A stretch of 6,296 nucleotides of DNA from positions 1 through 6,296 of the forward strand of contig JACQRA010000098.1 in NCBI GenBank assembly GCA_016206725.1, read 5' to 3'. Shown here in pieces: positions 1 through 4,432 of the stretch (its first letter is position 1; the number at the start of each line of letters is the position of its first letter). The position numbers were made by a program, and so were the translations under genes. The stretch is from Candidatus Omnitrophota bacterium (lineage in GTDB: Bacteria; Omnitrophota; Gorgyraeia; Aquiviventales; Aquiviventaceae). The notes below the pieces were generated by a model. The model did not search any database and was not told the origin of the DNA. It saw only the letters and a list, made by a program, of their open reading frames with translations.

Positions 1-1178
1 CCCAAAAACCGCGTCAGGTGATCGAGGCGCTGGTGAACTACTACAGCCGCTACAACGCCAACATTCATCGCGGTCTCCATGCCTTGGCTGAGGAGGCGAC
101 CGCCGCGTACGAGGCGGTCCGCGAACAGGCGGCAAGATTCATCGGCGCGCCATCGGCTCGAGGGGTCGTTTTTACCCGCAACGCGACCGAGGGGATCAAC
201 CTCCTTGCAAATGCGTGGGGACGCGCGAATCTCAAACCGGGCGATGAGATGCTGCTCACGGAAATGGAGCATCATTCCAATCTCGTGCCGTGGCAGTTGA
301 TCGCCCAAGCCACCGGTGCCACGTTGACGTTCCTTCCTGTCTCTGATGACGGCCGATTGGATCTAGCGGCACTTCCAAAACTGCTGACGAACCGCACGAA
401 GGTCGTCTCGATCACCCTGATGTCGAACGTGCTGGGAACGATCAATCCGATTACGCAGATGGCCGAAGCCGCGCATCATCATGGCGCCCTGGTCATCGTA
501 GACGGGGCGCAGGGCGTGCCGCATCTTCCCGTGAACGTGTCGCAATTGGGCTGTGATGCGATGGTCTTCTCCGCCCATAAGATGCTGGGCCCAACCGGCG
601 TGGGGGTCGTGTGGGCCAGGGAAGAGTTGTTGGAATCCATGGAGCCGTTCCTGGGCGGTGGCGAGATGATTACGGATGTGCAGTTGACCTCGGCAACCTG
701 GAATGAGGTTCCATGGAAGTTTGAAGCCGGCACCCCCAACATTGGTGGCGTGATCGCTTTCGGCGAGGCGCTGAAGTACCTGGAGCGCCTCGGCATGAAC
801 GAGGTGCGGGTGCATGAGATGGAGCTGACGGCCTACGCCCTCCAGCGCCTCTCCGAGATCGACGGCATCACGCTGTACGGCCCGCGCGACGTCGCGCAGC
901 GGGGCGGGGCGGTGTCGTTCAATCTCAATGGCCTGCATCCGCACGACGTGGGGACGGCGCTCGATACGGAGGGCGTCGCAATCCGCGCGGGCCACCACTG
1001 TGCCAAGCCGCTCATGCGGAAACTCGGGGTGGCTGCCACGGCCCGGGCGAGCTTCTACATTTATAATACGCAGGAGGAGGTGGATCGGTTGGTGGAGGCG
1101 TTGGGTGAAGTGAGGGCGTTCTTTGATCGGCCGGCCTCGGCTCGCCAATCCCGAACGGCGGCACGGGTGAGGGGATGA
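1..1178 (+). CDS. sufS: Cysteine desulfurase SufS (class II, PLP-dependent), 5' partial
   Basis: Removes sulfur from L-cysteine, giving alanine and an enzyme-bound persulfide that feeds Fe-S cluster assembly in the cytoplasm. The reading frame is open to the left edge (first full codon at base 3, reading QKPRQVIEAL), and this matches the region just after the LDxAA(S/T) start of SufS. The GTG at 18 is therefore an internal valine, and roughly the first 20-30 residues lie outside. Numbering from that valine: EHHSN at 84-88 (His stacking on PLP), VDGAQ at 161-165 (Asp and Gln contacting PLP), SAHK with the Schiff-base lysine at 188, and RAGHHC with the active-site cysteine at 328. The Lys-Cys spacing of 140 is close to that of E. 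coli SufS (K226/C364). After the fold ends near residue 370 there is a short Arg/Ala-rich tail. The stop overlaps the sufU start as ATGA, so the two are probably translationally coupled. Seen: motifs. Known: family function. Confidence is high; the gene could also be labelled csd, but the sufU neighbour favours sufS. Confidence 0.96.
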   Translation, partial: QKPRQVIEALVNYYSRYNANIHRGLHALAEEATAAYEAVREQAARFIGAPSARGVVFTRNATEGINLLANAWGRANLKPGDEMLLTEMEHHSNLVPWQLIAQATGATLTFLPVSDDGRLDLAALPKLLTNRTKVVSITLMSNVLGTINPITQMAEAAHHHGALVIVDGAQGVPHLPVNVSQLGCDAMVFSAHKMLGPTGVGVVWAREELLESMEPFLGGGEMITDVQLTSATWNEVPWKFEAGTPNIGGVIAFGEALKYLERLGMNEVRVHEMELTAYALQRLSEIDGITLYGPRDVAQRGGAVSFNLNGLHPHDVGTALDTEGVAIRAGHHCAKPLMRKLGVAATARASFYIYNTQEEVDRLVEALGEVRAFFDRPASARQSRTAARVRG

Positions 1179-1600
1179 TTGATCAACTCGATGAACTCTA
1201 CCGCGAAGTGATCTTGGATCATTTCAAGAATCCGCATCGCAAGGGCGAGCTGGCCGGCGCGCAGATCAAGGTTGACGGGGCCAATCCGCTCTGCGGCGAT
1301 GAGCTGACGTTTTATCTGACGATGTCGAATGGGACAATCGGGCAGGCGCGGTTTACCGGCAAAGGCTGCGCCATCAGCCAGGCCGCAGCCTCAATGTTCG
1401 CTGAGCAGATCGAAGGCAAGACGCCTGCTGAGGTGACTCGCCTCATCGAAGCAATGAAGGCGTTGATGCAGGGACATGAGCCTGACCCCTCGATTGATCT
1501 GGGCGATTTGGAGTCGTTGGCGGGCGTGCGAAAATTTCCGGTCCGGGTCAAATGCGCCGCCCTCTCATGGAACGTGGTCGAACAAGGACTGAGGGGTTGA
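1175..1600 (+). CDS. sufU: SufU zinc-dependent sulfurtransferase/acceptor
   Basis: A 141-residue IscU-like protein of the SufU type. It accepts persulfide sulfur from SufS through a zinc-bound cysteine swap and passes it to the SufBCD scaffold. The four expected zinc ligands are visible: C40 and D42 in NPLCGD, C65 in GKGCAIS, and C127 in RVKCAALSW. The segment of about 60 residues between C65 and C127 contains the extra insertion (around 90-112) that separates SufU from IscU, and the position equivalent to the IscU cluster-binding His is absent (VKCA, not LHCS). Numbering is within one residue of B. subtilis SufU (C41/D43/C66/C128) and the length is normal. The ATG overlaps the sufS stop by 4 bases, and a GUGAGGGG stretch directly before it may serve as a close-spaced ribosome site. 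The pairing with sufS strongly supports the assignment. Confidence 0.96.
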   Translation: MIDQLDELYREVILDHFKNPHRKGELAGAQIKVDGANPLCGDELTFYLTMSNGTIGQARFTGKGCAISQAAASMFAEQIEGKTPAEVTRLIEAMKALMQGHEPDPSIDLGDLESLAGVRKFPVRVKCAALSWNVVEQGLRG

Positions 1601-1603
1601 ACG

Positions 1604-1972
1604 ATGGCGCTCACGGAACAACAGGTGATGGACGCGGTCAAGCCGATCGAGGATCCGGAACTGCACCTGGGCATTGTTGATCTCGGGCTGATCTACGGCG
1701 TGGACATCAACCCGCAGCCGGATGGAGAAGAGGTGAAGCTGACGATGACGTTCACCTCGCCGTTTTGCCCCTATGGGCCGCAGTTGAAAGCCATGGTCCA
1801 GAAAGCGATCAGCTCGCTGCCCGGCGTCAAGAGCGCCGTCGCGAATATTGTCTTCACCCCGCCGTGGGATCCCCGCACCATGGCCTCCGAGGACTGCAAG
1901 ATCGCCCTGGGCATCGGCGGATGGGAAGAAGAAGGCCAAGGACCAGGAAGCGACGTTGAAAGCCAGCGCTGA
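1604..1972 (+). CDS. sufT: MIP18/DUF59 family Fe-S assembly factor (SufT-type)
   Basis: A 122-residue DUF59 protein. The family helps mature or deliver Fe-S clusters to client apoproteins; SufT proteins are found in Suf operons of actinobacteria and firmicutes. Visible family hallmarks are DPELHLGIVDLGLIY at 17-31, the conserved cysteine C55 in TSPFCPYGP, and the C-terminal TPPWDPRTMASED at 85-97 followed by C98. It starts 3 bases after the sufU stop, with GAGGGG at 1591-1596 as a plausible Shine-Dalgarno, so it is very likely in the same transcript. The fold ends around residue 103; the remaining Glu/Gly/Ser-rich tail (about 105-122) is not typical of the family and may be variable or recently changed. 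The family is certain. The symbol is an inference from operon context, since DUF59 proteins also include PaaD-like members, but those lie in phenylacetate operons and carry other features. Confidence 0.88.
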   Translation: MALTEQQVMDAVKPIEDPELHLGIVDLGLIYGVDINPQPDGEEVKLTMTFTSPFCPYGPQLKAMVQKAISSLPGVKSAVANIVFTPPWDPRTMASEDCKIALGIGGWEEEGQGPGSDVESQR

Positions 1973-1995
1973 TCTTCTCAGCGACCGCCGTTTTT
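1967..1995 (+). terminator. Candidate weak intrinsic terminator after sufT
   Basis: CGCTGA (1967-1972, containing the sufT stop) pairs perfectly with TCAGCG (1978-1983) across a 5-base loop. After 7 more bases comes a T5 run at 1991-1995. A CGGCGG at 1915-1920 could also pair with CCGCCG at 1985-1990, directly before the T run, giving a longer branched structure. The stem is short and the T tract is not adjacent to the small hairpin, so this is only a candidate. It overlaps the proposed promoter of the next gene. Confidence 0.3.
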
Positions 1996-2003
1996 GTTAC
2001 ACT
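1975..2003 (+). promoter_or_regulatory. Candidate sigma70 promoter for the lipoprotein pair (leaderless type)
   Basis: The -35-like TTCTCA (1975-1980) and -10-like TACACT (1998-2003) are separated by 17 bases, and each matches consensus at 4 of 6 positions. A TG at 1995-1996 with one spacer base makes an extended -10. The ATG at 2011 begins 8 bases after the last base of the -10, which is where transcription would start, so the mRNA would have almost no leader. Consistent with this, no purine-rich Shine-Dalgarno is present in the ten bases before the ATG. The location is seen in sequence; promoter activity is inferred. Confidence 0.5.
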
Positions 2004-2010
2004 ACCACTC

Positions 2011-2619
2011 ATGTCACCCCCCAGAGCGGCGTGGTTCATCGGCTTGGCCATTGCGGTCAGCCTGACGGGGTGCGCGCAGACGCGCCTTTCGCACGAGCCG
2101 GGGTTAGTCACGACCTGGGATCGTCGCCCACTTCTCCCAGCCGATGTGCCAATCACCTTGCCACTGGTCCTCTACACGCGGTATCTCGAATTCGATCAAC
2201 CCTCGGATCCATCCTTCGAAAAATGGTGGTCGAAGTACAAGGTACGCCATCAGCTTGAAGATGTGATCGGTGAATTCCCGTTCCTTGCGTTGGCCTCCTC
2301 GGATGAGGTTCCAACAGGGGATCGTGTGGTGGTCGAAGCCACGCACGCCATTCGCGGCAACACATTCCTCAACACCGTCAGTCAGAGTACCTACTGCGCG
2401 ATCCCTTCCTCATCGCGGGGCGTGATCGAATTGGACGCCCGTGTCTACCGAACCGGCCAGCCTCCAACGTCCTATAGCGCGGTGGGCACCTATGCGATCA
2501 AGCGTCACGTCCTGTTGTTGGCGCTGCCGTTTGTGTGGGGCTATAAGGTCCCGGCCCGAACCATGGAGGACACGTTCCGCGATTTGTTCCTGCAGATTCA
2601 ACGGGATCTGATCCAATGA
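2011..2619 (+). CDS. Lipoprotein of unrecognised family
   Basis: A 202-residue predicted lipoprotein. The N-terminus has a hydrophobic stretch (8-19) ending in the lipobox LTGC, with the lipidated cysteine at 21 and Ala at +2, so the outer membrane is more likely than inner-membrane retention. I do not recognise the mature part. Visible pieces are a Trp/Lys-rich segment near 69-77 (FEKWWSKYK), a hydrophobic/acidic stretch around 86-99, a second cysteine in STYCAIPS near 128, and a hydrophobic segment near 167-176 (HVLLLALPFVWGYK) that is too short and interrupted to be a confident membrane helix. The alternation in the central part suggests beta structure. It overlaps the next lipoprotein gene by ATGA, so the two are co-translated and probably act together at the envelope. 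The start is supported by the signal peptide and by the candidate promoter just upstream. Function unknown. Confidence 0.85.
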   Translation: MSPPRAAWFIGLAIAVSLTGCAQTRLSHEPGLVTTWDRRPLLPADVPITLPLVLYTRYLEFDQPSDPSFEKWWSKYKVRHQLEDVIGEFPFLALASSDEVPTGDRVVVEATHAIRGNTFLNTVSQSTYCAIPSSSRGVIELDARVYRTGQPPTSYSAVGTYAIKRHVLLLALPFVWGYKVPARTMEDTFRDLFLQIQRDLIQ

Positions 2620-3272
2620 ATGGTCGAGCGGTTCGTCTGCATTGGACGATAGCGGCGCTCATCGCAAGCCTCCTCGCCGGTTGCGGGACGACGGTCAAAG
2701 AGCTTCGGCATCATCCGCAGCAGACGCACGCGGAAGAGATGCTCGCCGCGGTGTTACCACACACCAAATTCCCCAACCTCCACTACTGGATCCGGGTTGC
2801 GGCACCTGCCAAAACATCCGTCGGATTAGCTGTCCTGCCCCAGCGCCACATCTACCTGTCGGAACCGCTCATCACTCAGGCCGATGAGGGAATTCTCACC
2901 GCGCTGGTGGCCCACGGAGTCGCCCACCATCGCTTGCATCACGACGCCCAGCGCAATGCGCTCAATCTCGTCCAGCGGGCCGCCTTCAAGGCTGGCGGGT
3001 TCTTCGTGCCAGGGTTAAGCCAGGGGCATCGCATCGGCGGTCCCTTGATGGAAGTCGCGCTCAGCGCCGGCCAGGAACCGGCCGCTGACACTAAAACGGT
3101 CGAGTATCTCAAAGAGATGGGACGCTCCGAGCGCGATTGGCTCGAAGCCTTGGAGTTCTTGGTCGCCCACGGCTACACCGAGCAGGTCGGCCGCATCATC
3201 GTCCAACGAGAAGATTTCGCCAACCGCATCGCCTCCCTCCGCGAGCATCTAGTGCTTGATTTCTCACAGTGA
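2616..3272 (+). CDS. M48-like lipoprotein with degenerate active site (putative pseudoprotease)
   Basis: A 218-residue predicted lipoprotein with the lipobox LLAGC (Cys23). The layout matches M48 metallopeptidases of the periplasmic BepA/LoiP type: a VGLAVLPQRHIYLS strand-turn (69-82, like the NAFALPGGYIYV block), an ITQADEGILTALVAH helix (86-100), the zinc-motif region HGVAHH (100-105), and EPAAD (154-158), corresponding to the E-x-x-A-D motif that supplies the third zinc ligand. The catalytic Glu of HExxH is Gly101 (codon GGA at 2916-2918, one transition away from GAA), while both His (100, 104) and Glu154/Asp158 are kept. It could therefore still bind zinc but probably cannot hydrolyse peptides by the usual mechanism. 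The C-terminal part (165-218) is helical and charged. It overlaps the upstream lipoprotein gene by ATGA. The M48 relationship is an inference from motif order; a chance resemblance is less likely because four blocks fall in the right order. Confidence 0.75.
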   Translation: MNGRAVRLHWTIAALIASLLAGCGTTVKELRHHPQQTHAEEMLAAVLPHTKFPNLHYWIRVAAPAKTSVGLAVLPQRHIYLSEPLITQADEGILTALVAHGVAHHRLHHDAQRNALNLVQRAAFKAGGFFVPGLSQGHRIGGPLMEVALSAGQEPAADTKTVEYLKEMGRSERDWLEALEFLVAHGYTEQVGRIIVQREDFANRIASLREHLVLDFSQ

Positions 3273-3284
3273 GGGGCGTATAGT
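3256..3284 (+). promoter_or_regulatory. Candidate sigma70 promoter for the FKBP gene
   Basis: TTGATT (3256-3261) and TATAGT (3279-3284) are spaced by exactly 17 bases and match the -35 and -10 consensus at 4/6 and 5/6. The site lies over the last codons and stop of the M48-like gene. The ATG at 3295 follows the -10 by 10 bases, giving a predicted leader of only about 3-5 bases. The only purine-rich stretch (GAGGGG, 3271-3276) is about 18 bases from the ATG, too far to act as a Shine-Dalgarno, and would lie outside the predicted transcript. This promoter also argues against the upstream in-frame TTG at 3256 as the start, because that codon would be its -35 element. Confidence 0.6.
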
Positions 3285-3294
3285 CACTTTCCTT

Positions 3295-3810
3295 ATGCGT
3301 GGATTCGTGCGAGTGGTTTCTGCTTTTGTTGTGTGTCTTGGTCTGCCGTGTGTCGCGGCGGAAGAGACGTCTACCGTCACGATCTCGGAGAATGCGGTCG
3401 TTCAGATGGACTACACCCTCACGGTCGACGGAGAGGTGGTTGATCAAAGCCCTGAGGGGAAACCGTTTCAATACATCCACGGCAAAGGACAGATCATCCC
3501 TGGTCTTGAGCGGCAGTTGACGGGATTGCGCGTGGGAGACAGCGGAGAGATTACGGTGACCCCTGAGGAAGGGTATGGGCCGGTCGATCCGGCAGCGGTG
3601 GTTGAGATTCCGAAAGAACAACTTCCCAAAACCGTCACCCCTGAGGTGGGGATGGCACTGAGCGGGGTTGATCCGGAAGGCCGCCCCTTCCGTGCCCGGG
3701 TCAAGACGATCCACGACACGACCGTCACCTTGGACCTCAATCACCCATTGGCCGGCAAAACGCTCCTCTTTAAGATCAAGGTCATCACGATCACGCCGTC
3801 CGCTTCTTGA
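3295..3810 (+). CDS. Exported SlyD-like FKBP-type peptidyl-prolyl cis-trans isomerase
   Basis: A 171-residue protein with an N-terminal signal peptide (Arg at 2 and 6, hydrophobic 7-19, likely cleavage after A22 in CVAA/EE), so it should act in the periplasm. Mature part: the first FKBP half at about 35-97, with MDYTLTVDGEVVDQS, PFQYIHGKGQIIPGLE and VGDSGEITVTPEEGYG; then a SlyD-type insert-in-flap chaperone domain at about 98-145 with IPKEQLPKTV and VGMAL; then the closing FKBP strand with DLNHPLAGKTLLFKIKV at about 147-163. This order is diagnostic of the SlyD/FkpB group. The His/Cys-rich metal-binding tail of E. coli SlyD is absent. The ATG at 3295 was chosen over the in-frame TTG at 3256 because it places the signal peptide at the N-terminus and sits just after a good promoter. 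Likely role: folding catalyst and holdase for exported proteins, perhaps including the neighbouring lipoproteins (inference). Confidence 0.92.
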   Translation: MRGFVRVVSAFVVCLGLPCVAAEETSTVTISENAVVQMDYTLTVDGEVVDQSPEGKPFQYIHGKGQIIPGLERQLTGLRVGDSGEITVTPEEGYGPVDPAAVVEIPKEQLPKTVTPEVGMALSGVDPEGRPFRARVKTIHDTTVTLDLNHPLAGKTLLFKIKVITITPSAS

Positions 3811-3811
3811 C

Positions 3812-3836
3812 AGCGCGTTCATGGTGACCGCGCGCT
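3812..3836 (+). other. Small hairpin with the start codon in its loop
   Basis: AGCGCG (3812-3817) and CGCGCT (3831-3836) are perfect inverted complements separated by 13 bases. The ATG at 3821 and an in-frame GTG at 3824 lie in that loop. No Shine-Dalgarno is visible before this start. The fold may expose the start codon or limit initiation; it could also be chance in GC-rich DNA. Confidence 0.3.
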
Positions 3837-4432
3837 ACAAATCTTTCTTCACACCGCTACTCAATCCGTTGGCTCGTGTGGTCAGCCGCCTCGGCATTCA
3901 TCCGACCGCGATCACCGTGACAGGACTCCTGCTCGTCTTCGCGAGCTGTCTCTTCGTCGTGTGGACGAAAAACCTCCTGGTCTTCTGTGGGTTAGTGACC
4001 CTCGCGGTGTCGTTCGATGCGTTGGACGGCGCGGTGGCGAGGGTGAGTGGTCGCGTGACGAAGTTCGGCGCCTACCTTGACGCCGTTTGTGACCGCTATG
4101 CCGAGGCGGCGGTTCTGGTATCCGTCGCCCTGGTCACCGGCTACTGGGTCCTCTCGGTGGTGGTGCTCGTCGGCTCACTGCTGACCAGTTACGCGAAGGC
4201 TCGAACGGCGATGGAAGTGCGCGTTGAGAATGAAGAGTGGCCGGATGTGATGGAACGGACCGAGCGATGCGTCGTGTTGGTCGTGGGATTAGCGGCGAGC
4301 CAAGTGGTGGCGTGGAGGCCCGGCGGGCGAGACCTCTACTGGTGGACGCTACTCGTGCTCGCGGTCTTGACGCACGCCACCGTCCTGCAGCGAGTCGCCA
4401 GGGCCCGTCGTTTGATTCGCTTGCGCAGTTAA
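3821..4432 (+). CDS. CDP-alcohol phosphatidyltransferase, inositol-phosphate-transferase-like
   Basis: A 203-residue integral membrane enzyme that moves a phosphatidyl group from a CDP-linked lipid to an alcohol. The full signature D-x2-DG-x2-AR-x8-G-x3-D-x3-D is present: D66, D69, G70, A73, R74, G83, D87 and D91. The four Asp bind the divalent metal, and D91 is the expected general base. Hydrophobic segments near 31-48, 52-65, 95-124, 146-162 and 170-185 suggest the usual six-helix fold, with an amphipathic N-terminus (FFTPLLNPLARVV). The DAVCDRYAEAAV, SYAKAR and MERTER blocks resemble mycobacterial PgsA1 and archaeal AIP synthases, which use inositol phosphate, more than glycerol-phosphate PgsA. 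Substrate choice is inference. The ATG at 3821 was chosen because it lies just after the FKBP stop and gives family length; an in-frame ATG at 3668 would lie wholly inside the FKBP gene. There is a 10-base gap from the FKBP stop, so co-transcription is likely. The 3' end overlaps the convergent DUF4340 gene. Confidence 0.92.
   Translation: MVTARYKSFFTPLLNPLARVVSRLGIHPTAITVTGLLLVFASCLFVVWTKNLLVFCGLVTLAVSFDALDGAVARVSGRVTKFGAYLDAVCDRYAEAAVLVSVALVTGYWVLSVVVLVGSLLTSYAKARTAMEVRVENEEWPDVMERTERCVVLVVGLAASQVVAWRPGGRDLYWWTLLVLAVLTHATVLQRVARARRLIRLRS

Noticed and set aside
101..122. Inverted repeat (GACCGCC / GGCGGTC) in sufS
   Set aside because: It lies within conserved coding sequence, has no T tract, and is expected by chance in GC-rich DNA.
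363..1148. Long open frame on the minus strand (261 codons) opposite sufS
   Set aside because: It is a shadow of the GC-rich sufS gene: no recognisable domain, His/Arg-rich composition, and sufS has all its catalytic motifs.
1848..2258. Overlapping frame whose Lys-rich segment could be an ancestral sufT C-terminus after a frameshift
   Set aside because: The DUF59 core is complete before this point and the family tail varies in length; nothing shows that the shifted frame was ever used.
3066..3086. CCGGCC direct/inverted repeats
   Set aside because: Short, imperfect and inside the coding region next to the EPAAD motif; no sign of a regulatory or mobile role.
3337..3353. Possible lipobox in the FKBP signal peptide (GLPC)
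   Set aside because: Proline just before the Cys is not accepted in lipoboxes, while VAA/EE gives a normal signal peptidase I site.
3807..3812. Perfect -35 hexamer TTGACA at the end of the FKBP gene
   Set aside because: No acceptable -10 occurs 16-18 bases downstream; the nearest AT-rich hexamer (TACAAA, 3836) is too far and lies inside the next gene.
3196..3822. Minus-strand open frame of 208 codons opposite the FKBP gene
   Set aside because: Arg/Asp-rich, without domain features; the plus strand encodes a clear SlyD-like protein.
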